From the NCBI GenBank assembly GCA_032158295.1, contig CM063248.1:21849273-21913272 (forward strand): a stretch of DNA of 64,000 nucleotides. The letters are read 5' to 3'. The stretch is from Pycnopodia helianthoides (Eukaryota > Echinodermata > Asteroidea > Forcipulatida > Asteriidae). The position numbers and the translations under genes are program-made. Shown here piece by piece: positions 1-11,799 of this stretch (within the stretch, counting starts at the first letter, position 1; each line of letters starts with the position of its first letter). The notes beneath the pieces were generated by a model that was given only the letters and a program-made list of their open reading frames with translations, did no database searches and was not told the DNA's origin.

Positions 1-914
1 CGAGGTTGACCCACTGTCTGATCTTCAAATGTGACTATGCAGCTGAGATATTTTTATAAGGGTGTCTCCGTTATGATCCTCTTTACAAATACAACGATGT
101 CTGGTTGTTGAAAGAAAGCTGAGTGGAAAAGACGATATAAATTGGTTATAACAGTTTGAACAGTTAGCAAAAGTACAACAATCTTGTTGAATTGGTATGA
201 ATACTCATGTCCAGTTTTAATAAATTAATTGTCTTTAATTTTTAGCCAGCAGTGACTTATTAAATAAATGTTACTTGATAAAATGTATTGGTTTATTGGT
301 TTTTCAATTTGTTTTTTCAAGTTTTTCAATAGAGATTACCTCTTATTGGTTAAAAAGGGCTTCAAGGTCAAATTATGTTTCTATATGCGTGCATTTTCCT
401 ATGGATAGAGGCTCTAACCTCACATTAAAATGGTGTGAAATGCCCTTGTGTTTGATATACTCTTTCAGAGCGAAATTTGAATTTGTCAAATTTAAGCCGT
501 TTTATTTTAATATCATCAACATTCAGGAATGAGCTTTTAAAAAAAATCCCGTACAAAAATGTACAGACCTAGTTTTATATTAAGATGTGACGTCATTGAA
601 TAATTTTGGAACTTGACAAAAATTTGCACTGGACGGGTTAAAAATAATGGGATTTTACACCGTTTTAACGAGAGGTTAAAGACTTGTAAAAAAAAATCCA
701 TTTCGAAAAGAACACTATCTATTGAAATATTAGCGCATCATAAAACTGAATTTGACCACTGGAGACCATTTTTAAGGGTTGTTTCATAGTAACCATTTGG
801 TGGTCAACTTGAGCGAAAACAAAAAACGGTTGATTTTGCCAGGAATCTGTTCATATTCTTATTAGGCCTTCACTTGCTATTTCCTAAACTTTACATTATC
901 TCATACGATCATTA
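1..914. other. AT-rich intergenic DNA, no gene seen
   Basis: No open frame here has family resemblance or splice-bounded coding character. A CRE-like octamer (TGACGTCA) lies near 588-595, but with no nearby gene start it may be chance. Confidence 0.5.
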
Positions 915-1110
915 AGAGCCTTGGTACCAGGAGGTACTTCTTCATTGATGTAGGCGTCACGGGTAACTCTAGGTGGGAGGGGCAGTGATCGCTTGATGCC
1001 ATCTATGCCAGCCAGCAGCTCAAAAAGCCGGAGCCCGACGGCGCTGCATTAGAGGCGGCATCCAATGCTATTTGACCAAGAAACGCATTAACTCCCCAGC
1101 TCGACTTTTC
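915..1110 (-). pseudogene. Broken partial copy of the lengsin/GS-like gene
   Basis: Positions 920-1013 match the 3' coding part of the glutamine-synthetase-like gene at 6122-6216 almost base for base. A second short match (about 1085-1107) corresponds to a distant part of that gene (about 7112-7134), so the copy is internally deleted. The intervening bases do not match. This fragment keeps one base (T near 949) that the long copy lacks, and in its frame the segment reads TAC ATC AAT GAA GAA, the expected reading for this family. It is too short to encode an enzyme. I infer an old duplication followed by deletion; it could also be a remnant of a second paralogue. Confidence 0.7.
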
Positions 1111-1314
1111 CAAAAAATGTATGGAAAGTATAATTTTACACCGTCAAAGTCAAATCGGACATTGATTCCTTCTTTCTCAATTTTCGTCAAGACAGATTTT
1201 CTGGAATCTATACGGAAGCCATGTTTTCAAGACAATTAGCTTCTACAAGTTGACAAGGTATTAAAATTTCAGTCGACGAGTGTGTTGTACAAACAGCAAT
1301 GCACTAGGAATGTT

Positions 1315-1475
1315 GTATGAAAATAATTTTAAAACTGCACGTATTAGGCCTTGAAGAAACCAGACGGTCAGAAAACAAAGTCAAACTTAATTGTGGTCAT
1401 ATTGTACACCTCAGCAGGCACAAAATAAGTCTAATAATGGAGTAGGTTTTGCACAAACAGCAATGCACTAATTTC
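1315..1475 (+). mobile_element. Fragment of the RTE/BovB-like element that recurs at 1650
   Basis: This stretch repeats, with small indels, the sequence at about 1660-1800 (the same run of gaaaccag, ggtcagaaaacaaa and tgtggtcat blocks). It is a second truncated copy of the endonuclease-encoding element that follows, so the locus holds two nested or tandem insertions. Confidence 0.6.
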
Positions 1476-1649
1476 AAAAAGTGCAGTCATATCATATGTA
1501 AATTCAATTTGATGATCGATATGCTTTATTGTGTGCAGTCTATTCTACGCCCCACAGTGGAAACGACAGTTGCTAAGCAAACCTCTAACTCAGGGGGTCA
1601 AACACGGGATGATGAATGTGATTGATATTGGTAATTATAATTTCAAGAA

Positions 1650-2245
1650 TTTCGTATGAATAGAATTTTAAAACTGGCACGCATGGGCCTTGTGAAAGAA
1701 ACCAGAAGGTCAGAAAACAAAATCAAACTAAACTGTGGTCATAATTTTATACAACTCAGCAGCCACCAAATAAGTCTAAATAGAGTAGGTTTTCTCATTA
1801 GCAAAAATATCCAAAGCAATATCATGAAGTTTAAAGAAGAGTCTGACAGAGTAGCTATGCTGAAGCTCCACATCAACAAGAAATCTACAAGTAAAAGTAT
1901 TTCAAGTCTATCATCAACCACAAGTCATGAAGATGAAGAAATAGAAGCTTTCTATGAAGGATTAGACCAAGCACTTGGAGACGACAAAACATCTTACACA
2001 ATCATTATGGGTGACTTCAATGCAAAAGTGGGATTGAAGAAGGGTCTGGAAGAGAAATGTTTGGCCCATTTGGAACTGGGAGCGGAATGAAAGGCCGGGG
2101 AAAAGATTACTGGATTTTGTAGCAAGCAGGAATTTCTTTATTGGTATAACACACTTTTTAAGAAATATCCAAAGAGATACTGGATATGGGAGAGCTCAAA
2201 TGCAATAACACATAATCTCATCGACTATAATAATAAGTGACAAGA
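1650..2245 (+). mobile_element. Decayed non-LTR retrotransposon, endonuclease fragment
   Basis: The 144-aa open frame at 1656-2090 contains the block IIMGDFNAKVG, the metal-binding GDFN signature of the APE-type endonuclease of non-LTR retrotransposons, preceded by SHEDEEIEAFYEGLDQAL. Of the families I know, it is closest to the RTE/BovB endonucleases often annotated as craniofacial development protein 2-like. After 2055 the homology continues in other frames (KRLLDFVASRNFFIG at about 2100-2150), so at least one frameshift and a stop break it. No reverse transcriptase follows. It is a dead fragment, not a host gene. Confidence 0.75.
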
Positions 2246-2372
2246 AGGGGTATAACCGTTGGTGTAAAATACTCCCAGGGCCTCCCCAGGGCTGTATTCT
2301 ACGGGAAAGAGGTGCATTGTGATGAGGGTTCATGCCAGTGTACTTGTTTATGTGTATTGTGTTGTCATTATA

Positions 2373-2408
2373 GCCTCTGAGAAAGACTGCCAGGTCGAAA
2401 CGTCAGGC
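2373..2408 (+). ncRNA. Degenerate hammerhead-ribozyme-like core (copy 1)
   Basis: GCCT (2373-2376) can pair with AGGC (2405-2408) as stem I. Between them are CTGA, a small hairpin GACT/GGTC for stem II, then GAAAC and GTC, the order of a type I hammerhead. The conserved CUGANGA box is damaged here (CTGAGAA). Flanks on the left match those of copy 2 at 40994. Penelope-like retroelements are known to carry hammerheads; assignment here is inference and self-cleavage is unlikely. Confidence 0.4.
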
Positions 2409-2409
2409 C

Positions 2410-3685
2410 ATTCTTCTTCTTTATTATTTAGCCTATTTAATTCCGCGGCAGGAGGAAAGCCTCTTCACCAGTACTCCATTTCCACTCTATCCAGAGCTGT
2501 CTGTTGCCAAGCAATGCACCTATATGTACTTAGTTCATCTCTCAATCTTTTGTTTTGTACCTTTGACCTTGCATCTATTCACAAGACCTTTCTATTGCAA
2601 CGTCACAGCCCGAGTTTTTGCCAACCAAGGTCGGAAAACTATGGAAAGCCATAAATGCAAAACAAAAACAGATAGCCACAGTTTTGTAACAATGTTACAC
2701 AAATATTCAAAAATAGTGTTGAATTTATTGGAAACAAAGCAGCCAATCATGAGAGGTACTTTACTTAATTGAAAGTTTGCAAAAAATGTTGAATTTTTTT
2801 TAAACATCTGTTAACACGATTGAGTGTTTTGCTAACATTCGGCCTTCCATGCCAACCAGCGCAGTTTGTTTATTAACAATGGAAAGGTCTTTATGGAGGA
2901 GGAACACCAATACACATATTACACAGTGAACAAACAACATAACAAAAAACTACGTCACTTCGGAGCGGACCAATCATAACAAAGATATGGAAAGCTTAAC
3001 TCACGTTGTACAGGCATCCAAAATTATTATGTTAATTTATTTCTACCACTTTAAAACCCATACAATCAAACATTTAATTTAGAAACAGTAGTATTACCTA
3101 TTGATAATTTGTTTACATATGACTACTCTATCTATCTATAACTAACATCATATTTATGTTTTCATAACTATATAATATTAAAGGACGATATCCGTTCATC
3201 TGTTGTAGGACCAGGTACCTACTGTTAAGTTTAGTTGTGTAAATAGGTGTCATCATAACATTTATTTTATACCCGTATTGTAACATGCCCTTGTCTCAAC
3301 TCCCAATGCTTCAAACTTGTATTTTGTTTTATGGGTTATACACATGTATACAAAATTTAACGTATTTCTGAAATTTGTAATACATAAAAACACAATGTGC
3401 AGTATTTTTTATTCCCGTTGGTTTTGAAATATTCTATTTTAGGGTGAATAATGGGAACATATCTAGAAGACTGCAGCTTAAAACATTGGTAAGAACCAAA
3501 TTCAGAGGGGAATTAAATATACCTTATAGTGGAAAGAAAAATGAGGTTCAAACTAGGATCTTCCGTGAATGTATATCCGTGAACTAGTTTATCTTGTTTA
3601 ACTGCACAATAACAATACAGTCCACAGACTAAATATAATAAGTCAAGTTTACAGAGTATACAGTTACAATAGAAACAGTAGTAAA
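2410..3685. other. AT-rich intergenic DNA without recognised genes
   Basis: Several short open frames occur but none shows family signatures, splice sites in register or codon bias. I see no repeat structure of note here. Confidence 0.45.
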
Positions 3686-3689
3686 CCGT

Positions 3690-4650
3690 TGAACATGTCG
3701 CCTTGCACTCAAAATCATTTCGAGCACTCAGAATAACATATTTTGTGCAATCAAACAAAGAATTTTTCGAGCTCGAATCATTCTGCATCAATTTTAGATT
3801 TCAAAAACTGAAGCAAAGCACCATGTATATTTAGTTTAAAGCATCAATCTCCACTGTAAAAAAAAAAAAACTAATTGAAAGTATCCTGACGTTTTTAAGG
3901 ACAGCAGGATTTTAAAAAGCGTTCAACCATTAAACGCTGTTTTCTCCGATTGCTATGTTTGACTGGTATCTAGTGTGTATCAGTTCGTGTCAGTCGGTGA
4001 CGATTTGAAAGCTTCAGTTACATTGACAATATGTATCTTGAAAGTGAAAAGTCATGCCTTCTTCATTAAATGTGTGCACTCGAAATCATGTCGTGCTACT
4101 GAAATCATGTCGTTCACTCACAGTAAGTTTAATATTTCGTGCGCTCTAAATAATTTCTTGCGTTCTAAATAATTTTGTGCTTATGAAATCATTTTGTGTA
4201 CTTGAAATGGGTTATTCAATGCACTCGAATGACTTAGCATAGTGTACTTTAAGTCATTTTTTATGCTCCACTCATTTTGAGTACTCGGAATAAATTGTTT
4301 TGTGCGCTCAAAATAAAGTATTTTTCGAGCTCGAATCATTTTGCAGTGTCGAAATATTTTTACTCAAAAGCATTTCAAGGATTCAATATTATTTCGTGCG
4401 CTAAAAATTTATTTCGTGTGCTCTGAATCAATTTGTGCTTTCAAAATCATTTCAGGCGCTAAAAAACAAGTGTGGACTCCAAATTCTTTTGTTTGTTGAA
4501 AACATTTTGCGGGCATGACATGATTTTGAGTACACAAAATAACTTATTTGGAGTGCTCGAAATGACTTTGTGAGCACGATTTGATTTGGAGCGAACAAAA
4601 AACTTATTTCGAATGCAATGATTTCCCTGAGCACTTAATGAAGAACTCAA
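3690..4650. repeat. Highly degenerate tandem repeat, unit about 20-30 bp
   Basis: A loose unit resembling TTTCGTGCGCTCGAAATAAT recurs dozens of times with heavy divergence: gtgcactcgaaatcat, gtgcgctctaaataat, gagctcgaatcatttt, gagtgctcgaaatgac. Some units end in CGAGCTCG, which is palindromic. Unit length drifts, so this is an old minisatellite rather than a clean array. Short open frames inside it are by-products. Confidence 0.7.
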
Positions 4651-5933
4651 ATTATTTCTGTGTTCATTATTTTTGTTGATCATATGTCCCTTTAGGGGCT
4701 CTGTAGCTCCTTATAATTGATTGAACTATAAAAACTGTTCATTATTGCTAGATAATTATTAATCCATGCACAAGGATGATCATAATAATAATTTGTTCGC
4801 ACGGCTTACATAATGTATTCAAATCGCATGGTTCAGTAATCCATTCAACAAACTTGTTTTCAAGGTTTAAATATTGGTTCATAAAAATCTGTTCCCAACA
4901 TTAACGAAGTACTTAAATGTCAACTCCTTTGCAATATTAAAGAATTTTAAATGTGCCTCAGTTTTGAATGCCTGCACGGGATGCCTTCATTGACCAGCCT
5001 GATATGGTTACTTAATATTTAAGATAACCAAGCTCGTTGATTATTTTTTTCTGTCACTGCCCCTTCCTTGGCTGTGTCAATGCTGGGGTTTAAAATATAC
5101 CCCGAGTCTCTTTTACAGATATAAAGGGTATTAGTTAAACACCTTTGTATCAATTAAGTAATTACCAATTGATGAAGTTTCTAAGGGTCCGGTTTTTTAA
5201 GGCTTTAACAATTCCTTTAAGCCTGAGGACAGTGTAGTTATTAGGTTGCAGAGAAATAAGTATTGACAGATTATTTAGGTTTGATGATGGGTAAGGGTAA
5301 GGGTTAGAGTTAAAGTTAGGTTCAAAATCAGCTTTATGGTAGAATCTTGGTCAAATTGAAGTCAAATTAAGGGTCTGTGTTAGGAAATGGGGAATGTACA
5401 TTGCTGATAGACTGGAGCACAGGACTTGTTCCTTTTGACAGACTTGCCTTTAGTTTATTAAGTTGACAACTTGCCTTGGCATCTTTCTACGTGAGTCTTA
5501 TACTTAATAATGGATTGTGGATTTTTTTTCTTATTTGTGCTCATCAGAAATTGATGTATGAAAAACACTGCAAATTTTAGGTAAAGCGTTTTGGCTGTTG
5601 AATTTGATCACAACACGTTCATATTGTTTGGTGCCAGAATATGAATTTGAATAATAAAGTTTGCTTTACAAACCACATGTATTGTCCTACCTCAGACTCC
5701 GTTTAAGAAAAATCTGTTTCAAAATTAGCTAATTTAAAAACAATAAATTGGGCTTTCGACGATATATGAAACAAATTATTTCGTACTCATAGTGTGTGAT
5801 TCGAAACAAGCAAATAACAGTCGTTATTCTATAAATAACCAGGTTGCCCAACAGTACTAAGTATTTTTGAATAGGGGCCATTCTTATAGTCCATTCAAAG
5901 TTCTATGTGTTCTAATGATTGCATTGTTTCAGA
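4651..5933. other. Gene-free stretch 3' of the GS-like gene
   Basis: It likely includes the 3' UTR of the minus-strand gene ending at 5934. A short run of gggtaagggtaagggttag near 5288-5310 is telomere-like but too brief to be more than simple sequence. Confidence 0.4.
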
Positions 5934-7279
5934 CTATGTCATAACAAAGTAGGTGTTATATTCCCACAATGAGTTACCGGTTTCTATGGCTTCCTGTTCT
6001 ATTTCAATTTCAAGTCGCTTAATAGCAAGGAAAGCTCGACAAAATTCCTCACCGAATGCCTCCTTAACTATAATGTCTTCTTGGAAAGCATCAATAGCGT
6101 CTTGGAGATTAGAAGGAAGAACCTTGGTACCAGGAGGCACTTCTTCATTGAGTAGGCGTCACCGGTAACTCTAGGTGGGAGGGGCAGTGATCGCTTGATG
6201 CCATCTATGCCAGCAGCTACAGTGGCCGCTAGGGTCAGGTAAGGATTACTGGCACTGGCTCCCATGCGGTTCTCAAGGTACATACCATTGTCACCTTGAG
6301 ATTTAAGACGTAAAGCACAGGTCCTGTTGTCGATCCCCCATGTTCCGTTTGTTGGAGCAAAACTAAAAGGTTTTGTTCGTTTCTGACAGTTCGTGGTTGG
6401 TGCCATGAGCAGACTAATAGCTGGGGCATGTGCAAGGATACCGGCAATCCAGTGCTGGGCGAGCTTGGAGATGCCAAGCTCCATAGACGGGTCATGCATT
6501 AAGCTTATTTTTCCTTCAGTATCCCAAAGAGAATGGCAAAAATGGGCAGAGCTTCCGGACTTATCTGGCCACGGTTTGGACATGAATGAAGCGATGTAGC
6601 CTCGCTTCTGTGCAATCTCCTTGATGGCTGCACGGTAGATATGCGCGTTGTCGGCAGCTCGGACACCAAAGGCCGGCTTGTAGGTTATCTCAACTTGACC
6701 GGGAGAAAGCTCCGTGTCTATAGCCTCTACGTCAACACCAGCCCTGTGTAGACATCTTGAAAATTCGTACAGTAAGTCAATTTCAGCAAAAATACTTAAA
6801 GATGATCGCAGGTTTCCATTGTGAAGTGGTTTCTTGGACTCGGCTCCAATAACGTAAAACTCGTGCTCGTGAGCTGAAAGTAGAGAGTAGCCCATCTCAT
6901 TTAAACGGTCAATCTGTTGCCTTGCGATGTAACGTGGATATGATGATGCTGGCGGTTCTGTCAACACCAAGGCCGTGTTCTCGCACCATGGTATGGTACG
7001 GAAGGTGCTCAGGTCCGGGAGGAACACCGCATCTCCCCAGCCAATTTCTGTCGTGTATCCTGTACCTTGAGCGAAATGACAGCTGGGATCCATCGCTAGA
7101 TGTGCCATCGGGATGTTAACTCCACAGCTCGACTTCGTTCGCACGTGTCTGGCGGGCACAACCTTGCAGCGAGAAAAACCACTCATATCACCAAATTCGA
7201 AACGAATGAACTCAATATTTTCTTCTTCTATTTGTTTTTCGACCATCTCCAGAGTACATTTTTTGTTGTCGAAATTCAT
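5934..7279 (-). CDS. LGSN: Lengsin / type I glutamine-synthetase-like protein, with a 1-base frameshift
   Basis: The product has the glutamine synthetase fold. The vertebrate relative lengsin is a lens protein without proven synthetase activity, while invertebrate members may be enzymes. Numbered from the ATG at 7279, metal- and substrate-site blocks seen are HEHEFY (137-142), TELSPGQVE (189-197), SGSSAHF (241-247), GTWGIDNRT (312-320) and ENR...NPYL (336-348). An in-frame ATG 22 codons upstream (7345) precedes a good acceptor (AG at 7303-7302), so 7279 is the better start. At about 6151 one base is missing compared with the copy at 915-1110. The first frame then runs to a stop at 6068, while the true C-terminus (VPPGTKVLPS onward) continues in another frame to 5934. 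Repaired length would be about 448 aa, normal for the family. This is either a recent pseudogene or a sequence error. Confidence 0.85.
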
Positions 7280-7301
7280 GTTTGTTTTTATTTGGTGACC
7301 T

Positions 7302-7305
7302 CTGT
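7302..7305 (-). other. Splice acceptor before the GS-like coding exon
   Basis: Read on the minus strand, a pyrimidine-rich run ends in ACAG, with the exon beginning at 7301. This places the 22 in-frame codons upstream of 7279 in an intron and implies at least one 5' noncoding exon. Confidence 0.6.
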
Positions 7306-7704
7306 AAAATAGAATAAAAATGAGACAAAAATTGTTTGAAAACATGATTTAAAAAAATATATATATATATTATTTGGTTGGCATATCTATTTATATTTAT
7401 TTATTATAGTTGTTAAATCTGAGGTGTGGTTGTTTTTGACAGTTCGACAATCGCGTGAGCCCTCCCCCCCTCCCGATGCAAGATGCGATAGGCAGATATA
7501 TAACACTATTAATGGAGAAGTTCGAAAACGTGCTAGAATTGCACAGTATATTATCACACTATTGTTGACATGGATCGACCATTTAGAATCGAAGATCCAA
7601 TTTTGCTTGGAAATGATAAGCCATACAAGAGAGCTGATTCCGGGTCACGTGATCGTCGAGCTATTAAAACACCCATACCTTAGATGTGACCAAGGCATCC
7701 GACC

Positions 7705-7910
7705 GTATACATCGAAAAGTCGTCTTAAGAAAATGTCTTTCTTATAATATAGGGGCCTAAACATAACAATTACAAACACGACCTCGAAACGTCATCTTTA
7801 GAAAATGTCTTTCTTTTAAAGGGGCCTCAGCATAACAATTACAAACATAACATCGAAACGTCATCATTAGAAAACGTCTTTCTTGTAGGGGCCTAAACAT
7901 AACAATATCA
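7705..7910. repeat. Three-copy tandem repeat, about 70 bp unit
   Basis: The block cgaaacgtcatc...agaaaatgtctttctt...ggggcctaaacataacaat occurs three times, starting near 7710, 7786 and 7854, with small length changes. It lies in the presumed 5' intron of the GS-like gene. Confidence 0.75.
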
Positions 7911-8661
7911 TTGACAAAAAGGGGAAAAGAGTTGAACCAGCTAGAGCCTGACGAATTTTCTGAAAGAAACTCAAGTTTCTGTCAAAAAGACTCGTTTCGA
8001 TGGAACACACAGAAATATAATTGTCATGAAAATGTTAAAGGTACATGTGTACCTTTAAATATCTGTCCACTATAACAAATGGACTCACTAATCATCTATG
8101 CCTCTAGAGAAAAAATATTTCAAAAGTATTAAACGGTATACATAGCAAATTTACTTGATATTGATTTGCAAAGAGCGTGCATTTTTTCCGCAAGAAGGAG
8201 AAACAATGTTAGTTTTGTTGTTGCACAGATCAATTTAAAAAAACGCTCATCTTTCCATGACCTTCTCAATTATTTGACACTTATAACCTTAAAAATCGAC
8301 ATCATTATACAAAACTGTAGAAAGTTTGGGAACAAATCAAACTGTTGCAAGTGAAGCCACAATCTTTACGTTTTACACAAGTCGAACCCTTCCCACCCGG
8401 CAAGCATTAGAGTGAACAATATAACAAGTCAAGAGAAATATCAATTATTCCTACGAAAAAAAAACATCATTTAATTTTGTTTGATCGATCTGTTTTCTTT
8501 ATAGTTAAACATGAACCAATTAACTAATAAATGCCGTGCTGATGTTAACATTGCAATATTACTACTTAAAAATAAGTTACTAATAGTGTAGTAAACACTG
8601 TCTAAATGCCAAATTCATTTGCCTATGATTGGTAGCCTGTTAATCTTACGGATTTACATAC

Positions 8662-8861
8662 CTTTCTTGTGAGGGTGAAAGCCTCTTTTTCGACTCAGAA
8701 AGGTAAAACTATGATGAGGCTCAGCAGCACGTCGTGTGACTTGCAGCAGGCAGGTCAAAGCATGTTGTATTGTCAGTTCTCACTCAAGAATACACCATCA
8801 GTACCTTCGTATTAGCGCCTTGTGACGATGACACCATCAGACGCATGTCTTCACTTTTATA
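8662..8861 (-). promoter_or_regulatory. Candidate promoter and 5' noncoding exon of the GS-like gene
   Basis: On the minus strand a TATAAAAG box sits at 8861-8854. About 190 bases downstream there is a good donor (AAG|GTATGT, exon end at 8662). The acceptor at 7302 would complete the intron. No cDNA evidence is available, so the pairing of these signals is inference. Confidence 0.4.
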
Positions 8862-8869
8862 GGTAGGAC

Positions 8870-11361
8870 TGACTTGCGTCAACTCAAGACAACTCAGTCA
8901 CGGCAACTATAAGAACTCGAGACGTTCGCATGTTCTGACCTGGATCGCATAGCTATGCTGATTGGCCTTGTTTATTAATCCAGTGGGAAGGTGTATAGTA
9001 AAGACGGTGATGATGTATCTTCTCATCAATTCCATGTAAGGATAATCAACGAGGATGGAGACTCTGAAATGTCCGTCCCAGGGTCACAGATTTCCATTAT
9101 GAATTGTTAGACTTAATTTTAGCCAATTTCACTTCAAATAGGCCAATATCTCAATATTTTAATATTTCCTCATTGTTATGTCGATGTCAACATCTTACTA
9201 ATTAGTCAGTCGATTCTGCTTCAATTGACACATTTATAATTTAGGCATTACCTCACCACCAAATAATAAGACCTTTCATTAACTTTTGTTCTTCACTTTG
9301 CATCTTTCCATTTCGCCTTTACTACAGATTACTCGATCGATACCCGCATCTTACAAACCTCACATAATTTATAGCTAAAGGTCCAGCACCACTGAGTGAA
9401 ATTTAGATTCAAAAGTATAACATTAGACCCTGTACTTTGTTTTTGTGCTTTATTCCTCCGTGTTCTTTAGATGCCTCCAATGTCAAATTTCTTTCATTTC
9501 AGTGCAGATTATGATAAATTGAAATTCGTAAACAGGGGGCGCACTTCAAAGGCATATACTTTTCGATAGTCGGAGGAGAAAACGTGTGTAATCATAATTA
9601 CATGTAATTTCAATTGTAACTTACACCTGCGTCATACAAACGGTGATACACAACGTACACCATGCAGCTTTTGAGCCGGTGACACAACTCAACTAGTTTG
9701 TTTCATTATACAAATTAAAGAGGCGAAGAGTTTTGAAAAAATGAGACTAAGATGAAAAGAGGAAAATACATACTATAAAGTCATTTTAGTTTGAATGCAA
9801 ACGATAAAAATTTAAGTCGCTCTGATGTGTGAAAATCTCAGGAATCTGAATGGCTAATAATGAAACATTTTATAAAATGGGGAAATTGGCTGGGAAAAAC
9901 CCAGGCACATAGGCCTACATCTATTATTTTGTATTTAATACCAATCTCCGACATTTACATGCTGGCAATTTTTATGACCTTAGTATAAACTGTCTTCACA
10001 TTAATTGATTAAACATTAAGAAATGAGTAATGATAACTTAGCTGAATTCAATGTACATGTATCATCAAATGCATTCGAAGAACGCACTGGAAGTTTCAAA
10101 ACAATGACAAAATTGAAAATGACTACGCTGTCCATGTACTTTAGTTATGTCCGGATACTGGACATTGCAGTGACTGTTGTAACTTACCGCCTATAGATAG
10201 TTTAGGGCATACCTTCATAAACTTGATTACGTAATGCAGGAATAGTGATTTAATACAGTTCAATGCGCCTCTTAAATACCTTAGTCTTCCCATGGAGAAA
10301 GGAACCCCCATGGTATTCCCTGGGTTTGTCTATAATGAGGTTTTTTGTTTGTTTTTTCAAACAACCTGTGAATACATTGGAAACATGCTTCATTGTGTAG
10401 TGGCAGTGTGCTGCCGTACCACACATTGAGTTCATTTCTACATAATTTAAAATACTCATGTATAGCCTACCGGGGTCATTTTGTTTGTCAGAGCATGATT
10501 TCCACACTCTAACGAGAACATTATGACCTTAGCTTTTTAAACTATACATTCCTGGGAAGTAATTCTTGTTATCATTTCCTCTCCAAATATCTACAGAATA
10601 AACTTTGAAGGAGCATCATGAGAATGGTTGATTGTGTTACTGTCTAACCCGTTTCTTATTCTTAAAAACGAGTAGGCCCTATCTCAGACGAATATGACAT
10701 TGTAATCTCAAGAATGTCACAAAAACAGCTCAACTTTGACTTACCAAGAATCTCCCATGGGTACTCCTCAACATTCTTGATATAATACCTGTGTCCAGTT
10801 TGATTTTTGTAAACTTCTGCTCCAGCAATTGTCGAAAACTTAATCCAAACTTTGGAAGAATTCAGATGTCCGTTTACACATTAAATTTTGCAGACGACAA
10901 GTAGATCTATATTTAGACACCCGTGACGTTTATTACCGTGTACCTTATCATCAGTTTATACACATGAAGCTTTTGAAAATGCAACATTGCATGAATATGT
11001 TTGCTTCTCTTTAACAATGTACATGTATTTATAAAAAATAATAAAAAAGGAAACAGAAATTGAATGTTAATTGGTTGCATTGTGTTTAAAAAAACAAATT
11101 GTTAAAACCATGGACGTGCGGGAACTAGGGTAATTAGTTTGCATATGAAACATCCATCCATTAAGGCTCGCGTGTGCGCATGCCGTTCGCGTGCCGTCTT
11201 TTGTAAGGCTTACATTCCAATAACAGGTGCTTTAGTTAGACTTGCAATGGGCAATGCAGTGCGCCATTTCATGGGAGCTGCTAAGCAGACAATTATTTTT
11301 GCAAGCAGATTTTGTGCTTAGCAAAGGTTAGCATTATACAGTCAGCATTGGTGCATCTGAC
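8870..11361. other. Intergenic stretch with one weak exon candidate
   Basis: The stretch is mostly AT-rich sequence. On the minus strand about 10876-10746 is open and ends in a consensus donor (CTTG|GTAAGT), with a peptide including VWIKFSTIAGAEVYKNQTGH followed by YYIKNVEEYPWEIL. I do not recognise it and see no strong acceptor. Confidence 0.3.
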
Positions 11362-11566
11362 CAGGGCCCAATTTTATAGAGCTGCTAAAGCAAAAAAAAA
11401 CATTTGCTTAACACTTTCTGCTAAGCAGAAATCAGCAGGATACTAGTCACAAATTTTACATGTGACATGGTATTTCGGCCGGTAACCTTATTCTGGTAAG
11501 CATAATTTTGTTGTGCTGAGCTACTTTTTGTGCTTAGGCAGCTCTATATGAAAACAGGCCCTGGTC
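11362..11566. mobile_element. Short inverted-repeat element (MITE)
   Basis: Ends are inverted copies of ACCAGGGCCCAATTTTATAG and its partner (CAGCTCTATATGAAAACAGG CCCTGG), about 30 bp each. Internally the words GCTAAGCA / TGCTTAGC recur in both orientations. There is no coding capacity, so a transposase would have to act in trans. Confidence 0.7.
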
Positions 11567-11799
11567 TTTGGAATATTACTTATCGATTTAATTTATAAAA
11601 GTTGCAACAAGAAAAAGCTTAAATTTGACATCATAATCAAGACTTTTAAGTCATTAGGCTTTTGAAAAAAGGATGAGAATAAAATAAAGTTTGGTACACA
11701 AAGTACATGTAAACACAAATGATTGTCTTGTTGGTTTTGTTTTTTCAAAAGTTATCATTACAATACGTTCCATACCCTTGCTGGAGCATTGTGTAATAT

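Noticed and set aside
1656..2090. Host craniofacial-development-like protein
   Set aside because: The GDFN endonuclease signature and downstream frameshifts show a decayed non-LTR retrotransposon.
7780..7865. Hammerhead cores at the CGAAACGTC words in the 70-bp tandem repeat
   Set aside because: There is no CUGANGA box or stem I partner at the right distance; the shared word is probably chance.
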